A DNA stretch of 56,773 nt, taken from contig NZ_DAIQAX010000002.1 of the NCBI RefSeq assembly GCF_036781485.1, forward strand, positions 14,609 through 71,381, read 5' to 3'. The position numbers were made by a program, and so were the translations under genes. Positions 41,650 to 50,685 of this stretch are shown one piece after another. A model generated the notes under the pieces. That model made no database searches, was not told the DNA's origin, and worked only from the letters and a program-made list of their open reading frames with translations. The stretch is from Thermocrinis sp. (GTDB lineage Bacteria; Aquificota; Aquificia; Aquificales; Aquificaceae). Within the stretch, counting starts at the first letter, position 1. Each line of letters begins with the position of its first letter.

Positions 41650-42327
41650 ATGGGGAAACTGTACGTTGTAGGCACGCCTATTGGAAATTTGAAAGACATA
41701 ACACTAAGGGCTCTGGAAGTTCTTCAGTCTGTAAATTTCATAGCCTGCGAGGACACGCGCAGAACGTCCATACTACTAAATCACTACAAGATAGAAGGTA
41801 AAAAGCTGCTTTCTTATTATGAGCCAAAAGAGAGCGTTCAGGTGCCTAAGATAGTCAAGCTTTTGGAAAAGGAAGATGTAGCTTTGGTTACTGACGCGGG
41901 CACTCCTTCTATATCAGACCCAGGTTACAAACTCATAAGAGCTTGCATTGAAAAAGGCATACCTGTAGAAGTAATCCCAGGTCCAAGTGCGGTAATTGCC
42001 GCTTTGGTAGGTTCCGGTCTGCCTACCGATCGCTTTACCTTCGTAGGATTTCTACCCAAAAAAGGATTAACCAACTTTTTAGAAGAGCTAAAGGCTTACA
42101 AAGAGAGCACCATAATTGCCTTTGAATCTCCCAATAGGCTAATAAAAACCTTGGAAAATATTAAAGAGGTTTATGGAGACAATACAACCGTGTGCGTAGC
42201 CAGGGAGCTCACAAAGGTCCACGAGGAGTATATAAGGGGAAGGGTGGTAGAAGTGCTCGACGAGTTAAACAGAAGAGGAGAAATAAAAGGTGAGCTAGTT
42301 ATCCTGTGGCATATGGTTGAAGATTAA
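41650..42327 (+). CDS. rsmI: 16S rRNA (cytidine-1402-2'-O)-methyltransferase
   Basis: A 225-residue RsmI of the tetrapyrrole-methylase fold. Motifs: VGTPIGNLKDIT at the N-terminus, CEDTRRT, TDAGTPSISDPG, PGPSAVIAAL and FVGFLPKKG. It completes m4Cm1402 with RsmH, also encoded here. It lacks the longer C-terminal domain of E. coli RsmI. Only one base separates it from the Usp gene. Its end overlaps the GH57 gene by 29 nt. Confidence 0.94.
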   Translation: MGKLYVVGTPIGNLKDITLRALEVLQSVNFIACEDTRRTSILLNHYKIEGKKLLSYYEPKESVQVPKIVKLLEKEDVALVTDAGTPSISDPGYKLIRACIEKGIPVEVIPGPSAVIAALVGSGLPTDRFTFVGFLPKKGLTNFLEELKAYKESTIIAFESPNRLIKTLENIKEVYGDNTTVCVARELTKVHEEYIRGRVVEVLDELNRRGEIKGELVILWHMVED

Positions 42328-44332
42328 GGACGTTGAAAATTCTCCTGTCTTTTATGTTCTCTTTTCTTTCCCAAAGGGCGTTCTGAACCTCCCAAAGATC
42401 TATCATAAGTTCAAATTTTCCTACCTTTCTGTTGTAGTTCTTTATAAGCTCTATTAGTTCCAAAAGTTCTTCCTCTTCCTCCAGTTTTTCAATACATAGC
42501 CTTACAAAGGACTGCTTTAATTCGTGAATACTCAAATCTAAACCAAGTTCCTCCGCTTTATGCATAACAAGTTTTATACCTTTTACGTCTCTGTTTTCTA
42601 TCATTTTCTTCAGCTTTAACTTGTAAAGCGTTTCAAGATGAGTCTTAGCGTCTTTTAAGGACCAAAAATGTTTAGACTTAGCATAGTAGAGTATCTCTTC
42701 CAGAAGATAGGCATAATCAGAGACAAAATTAAGGTATGCGTCTTCATAGGACCTTATCCATGATTCTAGAACCATTTTCAAGTAGCTTGGAGGAAGTTTT
42801 TCTAAGTGGAGCTCGTCCCAACCAAACTCAAATGAGAATCTTTCTTCCGTGTTAGTGTTTTTGAGGTAAACCAAAAACCTTTCTCCTTTCTCTTTTACTT
42901 TAAAACTCCAAGAACCAAGATTATCTTTCTTTGCTTCTGATAGATAAAGAAAGAGAGCTGTGTGAGCAATATCGCTTGGTTTATACACCTTAGGTTTGAC
43001 TAGTTTGTTCCAGACAGCCAAACCATTTCCGTATTCTATAAGATTACTGGGCGCCTCTGCTAAGTACTGTGTTAAAACATCCTCCGCTTCCCTAAGATCC
43101 ATCAAGTCTATAGCCCTTTTGGCATAAAGGAGGTTGTTTACCGTTTCTATACCAGAAATATCCGCAAAAAACCAACCGTCGGAAGAAAACGCAAACTGCA
43201 TAAAGGTAAGTGCAGACAACGCTTTAAAGACCTTAATTCTCTCGCTCCCTGATAAACTTTTCCTTAGGTGGGTTTTTAGATAATTTTCCTTTGCCTCCTT
43301 AGAATTAGCCTCAAGTAATACATCTATGTAATACAAAATTGCCAGTTGGGGATCGTTAAAGTACTTTTCCAAAATGCTGTATGCCTTTTCTTTTACCATA
43401 TACCTAACTGCCTCCAGTCCCTCCCTCAGTGGCTTTCTCCACTTTTGTTGCCAGCCTGGCAGCCCTCCCGTGCTGCATCCACAGTCTGAACGCCATCTTT
43501 CCACACCATGAGGACAGCTCCAGGAGGTATAAGGGACCAGTTTGCCTTCTTCCGTAGGTTTGTGAGATCTGTAGTAATCTTCCAAAGTTGTAAAGCTTTC
43601 TGAGTGTTTTTTAAACAGGTAAGCAAGGGCAAGTTCTCCAAACTTTTTGTGATGGCCAAAGGTTTCACCGTCTGTAGCTATAACAACGGGTGGCTCTTTG
43701 TGTATCATCGCTTTGTAAAGCTTTTCCGCATCCCAGAGTAAATCCCCAAAGGATACACCATGGGAAAGCTCCCCATCGTAAACAAACACTGCTAAATTGT
43801 TAATCCTTAGGTAATTTCCTTTACCGGAAACCTGGTGGGACGCGAGCAAAATAAACTCTATGCCATTTTCTTTTAAAAGATCAAGGGTTTCCTCATCCAC
43901 CGCCAGCTCTGGAAGCCAAAACCCCTTAGGTTTTCTACCAAAAAACTTCTCATAGGTCCTTATGCCCCAGAATATCTGTATCTGCTTGTCCTCCAAAGGG
44001 TCCAGGGGGAGTATAGTATGGTTAAAGGATGTGGCAAGACTATGATCTGCCCCCTCTTTTATTTTTTCCATAAGCTCTGGGTGATACTTTTTTATCCAAC
44101 TCAAAAGGGTCCATCCCATGTTAAAGCTTAAGTGACGGTAGCAGTTTATTATGTCCTTCGTAAGACCCTCCTCTCTGTAATGGGCGTAGGCTACTGGCAG
44201 ATAACATTCCCTGTAGATCCTTTCATTCCAATTCTCAAAAGGGAAGGCAGAGTCCTCTATGGGTATTTCGCCCAAGTATGGATTTTCTCTGTAAGGTTGG
44301 TAAAAATGGGCATGGATTATCAAGTTCCTCAT
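42299..44332 (-). CDS. Glycoside hydrolase family 57 protein with DUF3536
   Basis: A 677-residue GH57-type protein. The N-terminal barrel starts IIHAHFYQPYRE and contains GFWLPELAVDEETL, where the Glu is the likely nucleophile, and IATDGETFGHH, holding the likely acid/base Asp. The motif SCPHGVERWRSDCGC marks the DUF3536 subgroup, and the helical C-terminal half is the DUF3536 domain. GH57 enzymes act on alpha-glucans (amylopullulanase, 4-alpha-glucanotransferase, branching), so a role in glycogen metabolism is likely but not proven for this subgroup. Overlaps accA by 4 nt. Confidence 0.87.
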   Translation of the reverse strand: MRNLIIHAHFYQPYRENPYLGEIPIEDSAFPFENWNERIYRECYLPVAYAHYREEGLTKDIINCYRHLSFNMGWTLLSWIKKYHPELMEKIKEGADHSLATSFNHTILPLDPLEDKQIQIFWGIRTYEKFFGRKPKGFWLPELAVDEETLDLLKENGIEFILLASHQVSGKGNYLRINNLAVFVYDGELSHGVSFGDLLWDAEKLYKAMIHKEPPVVIATDGETFGHHKKFGELALAYLFKKHSESFTTLEDYYRSHKPTEEGKLVPYTSWSCPHGVERWRSDCGCSTGGLPGWQQKWRKPLREGLEAVRYMVKEKAYSILEKYFNDPQLAILYYIDVLLEANSKEAKENYLKTHLRKSLSGSERIKVFKALSALTFMQFAFSSDGWFFADISGIETVNNLLYAKRAIDLMDLREAEDVLTQYLAEAPSNLIEYGNGLAVWNKLVKPKVYKPSDIAHTALFLYLSEAKKDNLGSWSFKVKEKGERFLVYLKNTNTEERFSFEFGWDELHLEKLPPSYLKMVLESWIRSYEDAYLNFVSDYAYLLEEILYYAKSKHFWSLKDAKTHLETLYKLKLKKMIENRDVKGIKLVMHKAEELGLDLSIHELKQSFVRLCIEKLEEEEELLELIELIKNYNRKVGKFELMIDLWEVQNALWERKENIKDRRIFNVLNLQPYATG

Positions 44333-45279
44333 CGCTCCACAAAAAAGCCAATTTTCCGAAACTTCTCAATCCTGTGTCTTACAATTTCCTCTTGGCTCAA
44401 ACCCATTAATCTTCTTAGATTAACCTTTATACATCGTTTTAAAAGCCTTGCCATCCTTGCGTAGTCCCAATGGGCTCCACCTAATGGTTCCCGAATAACT
44501 CCGTCTATTACACCAAGCTCAAGTAGGTCTTTTGCGGTTAGCTTCAGAGCTTTGGAAGCTTCCTTTACCTTAGACTGATCCTTCCAGAGTATGGCAGCGC
44601 AACCCTCTGGGGATATGACAGAGTATATGGCATTTTCAAGCATTAGAACCACGTTTGCCACACCCAAAGCTAAAGCCCCTCCCGAACCTCCTTCACCTAT
44701 AACCACTGCCAACACTGGGACCTTTAGGTATCCAAAGGTGTAAAGACTATCCGCAATGGCTTCCGACTGACCCCTCTCTTCCGCACCCACACCTGGGTAA
44801 GCTCCTGGCGTGTCTATAAAGGTAATAACGGGCAAGCAGTAATGCTCTGCAAGCTTGGCTATTCTTACCGCTTTTCTGTAGCCTTCCGGATGGGGCATGC
44901 CAAAGTTTCTCTCCATTTTCTCCTTTGTGGTCCTTCCCTTTTCGTGTCCGATGATCGCTACTGGTATATCATCCAAATAGGCAAAGCCAGCCACTATAGC
45001 CTTATCGTCTCCAAACTTTCTATCTCCGTGCAGTTCTATAAAGTCTTTGAAGATGAGCTTTATGTAGTCTAAGGTGTGAGGTCTCTGTGGATGCCTTGCC
45101 AGCAGCACCCTCTCCCACGGATCAAGCTTTGAGTATATTTCTTTACTTTTTTTCCTAAACTCCCTTTGAAGTTTCCTAAGATCTCTTTCCTTGTCTTTTT
45201 CCCCTAATTGATAAAGTTTTTTAAGTTGTACGATCTTTTGATTCAGCTCTGCCAGCTCTTTTTCAAACTCTAAAAACAT
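44329..45279 (-). CDS. accA: Acetyl-CoA carboxylase carboxyltransferase subunit alpha
   Basis: A 316-residue AccA, which with AccD transfers the carboxyl group from biotin to acetyl-CoA for fatty acid synthesis. It has the N-terminal helical segment (about 1-80), DRKFGDD, GHEKGRTTKEK, GAYPGVGAEERGQSEAIA and GEGGSGGALALGVAN. The length is normal. A TATAAT (complement of 45288-45293) overlaps the stop codon of hisZ and lies 8 nt before the accA ATG, so accA may have its own leaderless transcript. Confidence 0.96.
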   Translation of the reverse strand: MFLEFEKELAELNQKIVQLKKLYQLGEKDKERDLRKLQREFRKKSKEIYSKLDPWERVLLARHPQRPHTLDYIKLIFKDFIELHGDRKFGDDKAIVAGFAYLDDIPVAIIGHEKGRTTKEKMERNFGMPHPEGYRKAVRIAKLAEHYCLPVITFIDTPGAYPGVGAEERGQSEAIADSLYTFGYLKVPVLAVVIGEGGSGGALALGVANVVLMLENAIYSVISPEGCAAILWKDQSKVKEASKALKLTAKDLLELGVIDGVIREPLGGAHWDYARMARLLKRCIKVNLRRLMGLSQEEIVRHRIEKFRKIGFFVER

Positions 45280-45288
45280 ACAGAAAGA

Positions 45289-46128
45289 TTATAAAACGTC
45301 CAAAAGGGCTTCAAGATACACCGCCCCACCTACGGCTTTAGACTGTAAAAAGAGATTATCATACCTTCCGCCGCCAGCGATAGGGTATCCCACTCCTGGA
45401 TGGAATATCTCAAAAACTATACCCGTGTAATATTCTTGCCTTCTAATTTCCGAAAGATCATAGAAAACCTTAGCTTTGCAATCCTTTAAAAGCTCCCCCA
45501 AACGCTTTAACTCTTCACATTCAGCGGTAAACTCAGTAAACTTTTTTGAAAACTCGTCCAAAACTTCGCTCCCTCCGTAAGCCCTCAGAAGGTGATACAA
45601 AGGGTCCCCTTCCTCTAATCCAGAAAAGCTCTTTTTCCTCAGCCTTTCTTTGCTTTGCTCGCTCTTGCAAAGCCTTTCTACTATGCCCATGTGGCCCAGT
45701 ATAATGGATAGGTCTTTCAGTCCCAAACTTAGAAGATACTCCACCAACCTGCTTATGACTTCATACTCTCCCTCTGGAAAGCTAAAACCTATCAACTCTA
45801 CTCCCATTTGGAACCTCTCTAAGTCTTTTGGAGTAAAGACGGGTCCCCAGTAAAAAACTTTTAGAGGTAGATCAACTTTTTTGAAGCTATTGAGATACCT
45901 TATCAAGCTTATAGTCCAATCGGATCTAAGAGCTAAATAACTTCCATCAAACTGAGTGTCTATCAGAAAGGGTTTGTAAAGCTCCGCCTCCTTTGGATAA
46001 TAAACCTCTAAAGTAGGAAGCTGGATAAATTTGTAATCTTCAAAAAGTTGGCAGGCTTTTACAAAGGTCTCTTTGAGTTTTTTAGAATCCTCAAAGTTGA
46101 AAAATCTTTCTCCTTCTGGGATAATCAT
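45289..46128 (-). CDS. hisZ: ATP phosphoribosyltransferase regulatory subunit
   Basis: A 279-residue class II aminoacyl-tRNA synthetase-like protein: histidyl-tRNA synthetase core without anticodon domain. It has ALRSDWTISLIRYL (motif 2 region), YWGPVFTPKDL in place of the HisRS FRYE type, ELIGF, and a C-terminal YYTGIVFEIF with GGGRYDNL. HisZ pairs with short HisG to catalyse and regulate the first step of histidine synthesis. hisG is not in the window. It diverges from the patatin gene across only 24 nt. Confidence 0.85.
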   Translation of the reverse strand: MIIPEGERFFNFEDSKKLKETFVKACQLFEDYKFIQLPTLEVYYPKEAELYKPFLIDTQFDGSYLALRSDWTISLIRYLNSFKKVDLPLKVFYWGPVFTPKDLERFQMGVELIGFSFPEGEYEVISRLVEYLLSLGLKDLSIILGHMGIVERLCKSEQSKERLRKKSFSGLEEGDPLYHLLRAYGGSEVLDEFSKKFTEFTAECEELKRLGELLKDCKAKVFYDLSEIRRQEYYTGIVFEIFHPGVGYPIAGGGRYDNLFLQSKAVGGAVYLEALLDVL

Positions 46129-46140
46129 TGTTTCGGTAAA

Positions 46141-46148
46141 ATTATAAC
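46141..46148. promoter_or_regulatory. Palindromic -10 region shared by hisZ and the patatin gene
   Basis: In the 24-nt gap between the divergent start codons, ATTATAAC gives TATAAT on the minus strand (46146-46141, 12 nt before hisZ) and TATAAC on the plus strand (46143-46148, 4 nt before the patatin ATG). Any -35 elements would lie inside the opposite gene. No Shine-Dalgarno is seen on either side, so both messages would have almost no leader. Confidence 0.45.
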
Positions 46149-46152
46149 TTTT

Positions 46153-46902
46153 ATGAAGATAAACTTAGTTCTTTCAGGTGGTGCAGTAAGGGGTGTAGCC
46201 CACATAGGTGTTATAAAGGCTTTGGAGGAGGTTGGTTTTGAGATAGTCGGAGTTAGCGGAGTTAGCGCAGGTGCTCTGGTGGGTGCATTCTACTGCGCAG
46301 GTTATACACCCGATGAGATGCTGGAGATAGTAAAGGCTAAAGAGTGGATTAAATACATAAAACCAAGGATACCTAAGCTTGGTTTTTTCTCTCTTTCGGA
46401 AGGAGAGAAGTTTCTCAGAAAATACTTGCAAGTGGATAGGATAGAAGATTTGGAAAAAGAGTTTCATGTGTGCGCTCTTGACATAATTACTGGAAAAACC
46501 GTTTACTTTTCAGAAGGTGATCTTTATAGAATCGTTTTGGGAAGTTGTGCTTTGCCAGGTATTTTTGAGCCTGTCAGATACAGACATTTTCTACTAGTAG
46601 ATGGAGGGATTACTAATAACCTGCCAGTAGAACCCTTTTTGGAAAGGGGTATACCGGTGGTAGGTGTGGACGTAAATCCCACAGATAATATAGATAAACC
46701 AAAAACTATAATAAGTATTCTACTCAGGAGCTTTGTGCTTGCCGTCAGGTCCAACGCAGAGAAAAGGAGAGAATTATGCAACCTCTTAATCGTGCCAGAA
46801 TTAGAAAAGTATAGTTTGTATAACTTGTGGAAGATAGATGAAATTTATCAGGCTGGCTATAGGAAGTGTTTAGAGGTTGTGAAGGAACTAAAATATGAGT
46901 AA
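46153..46902 (+). CDS. Patatin-like phospholipase family protein
   Basis: A 249-residue serine hydrolase of the RssA/patatin family. SGGAVRGVAHIGVI forms the oxyanion hole, GVSAGAL is the GxSxG nucleophile motif, and DGGITNNLP supplies the catalytic Asp (DGG). The start is set at the ATG at 46153, since the longer frame upstream would run through the hisZ start. Substrates may be membrane phospholipids. The MATE gene overlaps its end by 8 nt. Confidence 0.9.
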   Translation: MKINLVLSGGAVRGVAHIGVIKALEEVGFEIVGVSGVSAGALVGAFYCAGYTPDEMLEIVKAKEWIKYIKPRIPKLGFFSLSEGEKFLRKYLQVDRIEDLEKEFHVCALDIITGKTVYFSEGDLYRIVLGSCALPGIFEPVRYRHFLLVDGGITNNLPVEPFLERGIPVVGVDVNPTDNIDKPKTIISILLRSFVLAVRSNAEKRRELCNLLIVPELEKYSLYNLWKIDEIYQAGYRKCLEVVKELKYE

Positions 46903-48232
46903 TAAGCTTATTGTAGATCCTTCAGAAAGTAGGACTAGAATAGCTAAAAAAGTTACAAAGCTTGCACTACCTATTATTCTTTCAAACCTTCTTTACACAG
47001 TAGAGAGTTTGGTTTCCATAGTTTTAGTGTCTGGGATTTCTTCCACCGCAGTAGCCAGTGTGGGATACTCCGCAAGTATGCTGTGGTTTATATACTCCCT
47101 TATGGCACTCTCTTATACTGGTACGTCTGTGTTAGTAGCTCAGAGGGTCGGAGCGAGCAAAGACCCCTCTCCCGTCTTTCTATGGGGCTTGATCATATCA
47201 TTCCTTATAGCCCTACCCCTTACCTTCTTTGGAACAGATCTCACAACCTTTTTGATGGTCAAGTTTGGCGCTTCTGAGGAAGTAGCCAAACTATCTTCAG
47301 AATATTTAGAACCCATTTTTACGTTTATCATCGTTGGTTTTATCACAAACACATTTTACGCCGCCTACAATGGCTATGGAGATACAAAAAGCCCTTTTAA
47401 AGTAGCACTCTTTATGAGTTTTATAAACATTAGTTCTGCCTATCTGCTCATCTACGGCAAATTTGGTTTTCCGAAATTGGAAGTGAAAGGGGCTGGCTGG
47501 GGCGTAGCCTTCTCGGAAATCTTTGGACTTTTAGCTTACTTATATCTTTATCTATCCTATAAAAAACCCTTTCCCATACGGTTTAGTCTTGAGAAAGAGG
47601 TTCTTTTTAGAATACTCAGAATAGGCACACCTACCGCGTTGGAGAGAGGGATAACCAGTCTATCCTTTAATGTATTCGTTGGTATGGTAGCAAGCTTTGG
47701 AGATAAGGCTCTTGCAGCCCATCAAGTGGGGCTTAGAGTAGAAAGTGTATCTTTTATGATTGGCTTTGGTTTTATGATTGCATCTACGGTGATATCTGGA
47801 CAGAACTTTGGGGCTAAAAACTACAGAGGTTTGAAATATGGAATATCTACGACCGCACACCTTACCGCTTTTATAATGGGGCTGGTTGGCGTTTTTTTGA
47901 TAGCATTCCCAGATAAGCTTTCGCAATTGCTCGTGAAGGACAAAGAGGTCATACATTTGGCAGTTTATTACCTGGTAATTGTAGCTCTGTCCCAGCCTCA
48001 GATGGCTTATGCAAGCATATACTCCGGAGCCTTAAAGGGCATGGGGAAAACCCAAATCCCTCTTATAATTAACATAACCTCCTTCTGGTTTTTCAGAATA
48101 ATCCCATCATATATTTTTTTAAAAATTTTTCCTTCTCCCCTTGTACCCTGGGTTTTTATGAGTATAGAAACCACACTAAGAGCAGCTATATTTTACTTTG
48201 CTTATAAAAAGACTATTTCTAAGTTAGTTTAA
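46895..48232 (+). CDS. MATE-family efflux transporter
   Basis: A 445-residue membrane protein with about 12 helices in two bundles of six, matching MATE transporters: LALPIILSNLLYTVESLVSIVLVS in the first two helices and AAHQVGLRVESVSFMIGFGF in the second bundle. These pumps export cationic drugs or metabolites using Na+ or H+. It is coupled to the patatin gene by overlap, and its end overlaps the diguanylate cyclase gene by 4 nt. Confidence 0.92.
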   Translation: MSNKLIVDPSESRTRIAKKVTKLALPIILSNLLYTVESLVSIVLVSGISSTAVASVGYSASMLWFIYSLMALSYTGTSVLVAQRVGASKDPSPVFLWGLIISFLIALPLTFFGTDLTTFLMVKFGASEEVAKLSSEYLEPIFTFIIVGFITNTFYAAYNGYGDTKSPFKVALFMSFINISSAYLLIYGKFGFPKLEVKGAGWGVAFSEIFGLLAYLYLYLSYKKPFPIRFSLEKEVLFRILRIGTPTALERGITSLSFNVFVGMVASFGDKALAAHQVGLRVESVSFMIGFGFMIASTVISGQNFGAKNYRGLKYGISTTAHLTAFIMGLVGVFLIAFPDKLSQLLVKDKEVIHLAVYYLVIVALSQPQMAYASIYSGALKGMGKTQIPLIINITSFWFFRIIPSYIFLKIFPSPLVPWVFMSIETTLRAAIFYFAYKKTISKLV

Positions 48233-49242
48233 TTCTTTTTCTTTTTGTCTCTGTACATTAGGGCGTCTACTTCTTTTATCATATCACGCCAATCCTTATA
48301 CCTCTGATTACACTCCACAACTCCCGCACTTATGGATACTTTAAATCTTTTACCCTTTGCTATTATCTCCATTTTTTCTAAATTAGACTTTAGTCTCTGC
48401 ACTATGACTGTTGCTTGTTCTATATTAGTGTTAGGCATAATAGCTATGAACTCGTCACCTCCACACCTTCCTATTATGTCCTTTGCCCGCATACTGGTTC
48501 TCAAAATTCTTGCCACTTTTGCCAAGACCAGATCACCTACATGATGTCCGTAATTGTCATTTATTTGCTTAAAATTATCAAGGTCTATCATTACTATACT
48601 AAAAGAGGTCTGAGATTTTTTGCAAAGGTTAAAAAACTCTTCCAAAGATCTTTCTATAGATCGTCTGTTGAACAAATTAGTTAATGGATCTATATTTGCT
48701 TCAGCTTCAACTATTTCAAGCTTAGTTTTCAATTCACTTATAACTTTTTGCTGCTGCTCTATCCTCTTCAGGAATTTTTCATTTTGCTGCTTTAGGTCTT
48801 TTACGTACATCAGCAAATCTAACAATACTGACGATACAAAGTGGTTGGTTTCTTTCTTTTCTTGTAGTTCTGTCAACTTCTCTTCCTTAATTGAAATATG
48901 TTCGTAGCTCTCTTTTAATGTTCCTTGAAGTTCATTAACAATATCACCTAACGCTTGGATAGTATGTTTAATGTCTATTTTTATGTTCGTAATTGTCACA
49001 TCTTCTTTATAGGTATTGTAGATATTTATTATAGCTTCATCTTCTAACTTTTGCCCACTTGCAATTAAAGCACAGAATATATAAAACCATCTTTCGTAGT
49101 TTTTTGGAGTTGGCAATATATTATTCTTCAATAAAAACTTGAGCTCTTCTTTTACAATCTCCAACAGAAGTTTAGACTCAGACTCATTCAGAGGCTCATT
49201 TTTAATGAGTTTCTCATACAGTGGGCAGGACTTTATATCCAA
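48229..49242 (-). CDS. Diguanylate cyclase (GGDEF domain)
   Basis: A 337-residue soluble protein. The C-terminal GGDEF domain (about 170-337) has DPLTNLFNRRS, DLDNFKQIND and the active-site RCGGDEF, so c-di-GMP synthesis is expected. No RxxD inhibitory site is visible upstream of GGDEF. The N-terminal part has no membrane segment and is helical, with a likely coiled coil at about 110-180. The start is TTG at 49242 after a GGGGG-containing Shine-Dalgarno. With the EAL-HDOD gene it is the only c-di-GMP-related gene here. Confidence 0.9.
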   Translation of the reverse strand: MDIKSCPLYEKLIKNEPLNESESKLLLEIVKEELKFLLKNNILPTPKNYERWFYIFCALIASGQKLEDEAIINIYNTYKEDVTITNIKIDIKHTIQALGDIVNELQGTLKESYEHISIKEEKLTELQEKKETNHFVSSVLLDLLMYVKDLKQQNEKFLKRIEQQQKVISELKTKLEIVEAEANIDPLTNLFNRRSIERSLEEFFNLCKKSQTSFSIVMIDLDNFKQINDNYGHHVGDLVLAKVARILRTSMRAKDIIGRCGGDEFIAIMPNTNIEQATVIVQRLKSNLEKMEIIAKGKRFKVSISAGVVECNQRYKDWRDMIKEVDALMYRDKKKKN

Positions 49243-49507
49243 CCTTAGACCCCCTTAAGCTTTACTCCAGCTTAATATAATTATAATTTTTTTGTATAAA
49301 CTGTAGCCTACTGCATAAGCATACAAACAAGCAAGCAAAGTGATACCCCTTCTCCATCCGCTCACAAAGTTAAACCCCTGCCGCCTTATCTTCTGCATCC
49401 CTGTTTTTTTAAGAATTTCTGTTTATCCCGCTGGGTGTTAGAGGTTTTTATTACAAAACTTTGGCTCTAAATTAATTTCTCACCCAAAGTTTTAGTAATT
49501 ATAATCC
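49243..49507. other. 265-base intergenic region
   Basis: No gene is seen here. Near the cyclase start is a TATAAT on the minus strand (complement of 49280-49285), a plausible -10. Near the other end an inverted repeat (49450-49464 with 49484-49499, one bulged base, 19-nt loop) sits just after the nitronate-monooxygenase-like gene. It lacks a clean U-tract on that strand, so it may be a weak terminator or an mRNA-stabilising hairpin. The middle (49300-49440) shows no recognisable structure. Confidence 0.5.
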
Positions 49508-50617
49508 TTATACCGATGCAGGATCTTCCCTTTTACCAGTAAGGATTTCTATTAATTCTCTTACAGTTATTATACCTTGCTTTTTTAATAGATGTCCATT
49601 GGCACCGCTTATGAATATGCCCTCCTCGTAATCCCCAAGCCATGCTGCGCCCAACCTGTCTGCTATACAAAAGCCAACCTTTTTTGCCTCTTCACCTTTG
49701 TTGCAAGGCATCACACAGTGGGATATACACCCGTTCCAACCGTTGTATCCAAGCAAGAGTCTCTCTATGAAAGGCGTTTTTACCACCCTGAGTGGATAAC
49801 CCACCGGGGATTTAAAGAGAATTATGTCTTCCTCCTCAGCTTTCAGTATGATCTCTTTGTAAATGTCTGGTGCATCACACTCCACTGTGGCGATAAAACG
49901 CGTTGCCATTTGCACCCCGCTTGCCCCACGTTCCATATACCATACTATATCCTTATAACTCCAAACACCACCAGCCACTATCACGGGAATATCGCCCCAT
50001 TTTTTACTCTCTTCTAACACCGAAGGGAAAAGGTTCTCCAATTGATACTCTGGCATAAAGCACTCTTCGTATTTAAATCCCTGATGTCCTCCAGATTTGG
50101 GCCCCTCTAAGATAACCGCATCGGGTAATCTTTTGTATTTCTTTTCCCATGTTCTGCATATTAAGTTCAAAGCCCTTGCAGAAGAGACTATGGGAATAAG
50201 AGCTACATCTGCACCTTGCGCGTACTCTGGCATTCTAAGAGGTAATCCAGCACCGGTTATGATGGCATCAGCTCCAGCTTCTATTGCATCTTGTAGCACT
50301 CTGCCGTAGTCGGTTATTGCGTAAAGAATATTCACACCAATGGCACCTTTGCCTTGGGAGCTTTCCTTGGCTCTCTTTACCATCAATGTAAGAGCTTCTT
50401 TGCTGTGAGTGTATATTGAACCTATGGGCCGTCCAAATTTATCCCTTTTAACTAATTCTGGAAATCTATATCCAGTGCCAACCGCAGATATAACACCCAT
50501 CGCACCTTCTCTTGCAACAGCTCCCGCCAACCTTTCCCACGATAAACCAACTCCCATACCACCTTGTATTATGGGAACATCCAGCTCTATCTTTCCTATT
50601 TTTAAGGGTTTTAACAT
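49508..50617 (-). CDS. Nitronate monooxygenase / FMN-dependent dioxygenase-like protein
   Basis: A 369-residue TIM-barrel flavoprotein of the NMO/FabK superfamily. Motifs: PIIQGGMGVGLSWERLAGAVAREG at the N-terminus, GADAIITGAGLP, GPKSGGHQG (the catalytic-His-type GGHxG) and VAGGVWSYKDI with GASGVQMATRF for FMN phosphate binding. The C-terminal region contains clustered cysteines (GCISHCVMPC, then GFC), which suggests a metal or disulfide site found in a subset of the family. Whether it oxidises nitronates or reduces enoyl chains is undecided. AAGGAGTG precedes the start. Confidence 0.85.
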   Translation of the reverse strand: MLKPLKIGKIELDVPIIQGGMGVGLSWERLAGAVAREGAMGVISAVGTGYRFPELVKRDKFGRPIGSIYTHSKEALTLMVKRAKESSQGKGAIGVNILYAITDYGRVLQDAIEAGADAIITGAGLPLRMPEYAQGADVALIPIVSSARALNLICRTWEKKYKRLPDAVILEGPKSGGHQGFKYEECFMPEYQLENLFPSVLEESKKWGDIPVIVAGGVWSYKDIVWYMERGASGVQMATRFIATVECDAPDIYKEIILKAEEEDIILFKSPVGYPLRVVKTPFIERLLLGYNGWNGCISHCVMPCNKGEEAKKVGFCIADRLGAAWLGDYEEGIFISGANGHLLKKQGIITVRELIEILTGKREDPASV

Positions 50618-50685
50618 AATCGCACTCCTTTACAAGCTTATTGTCCTATAATTTAATCAATACTAACAGCTGTTGCAAGCTTAGT

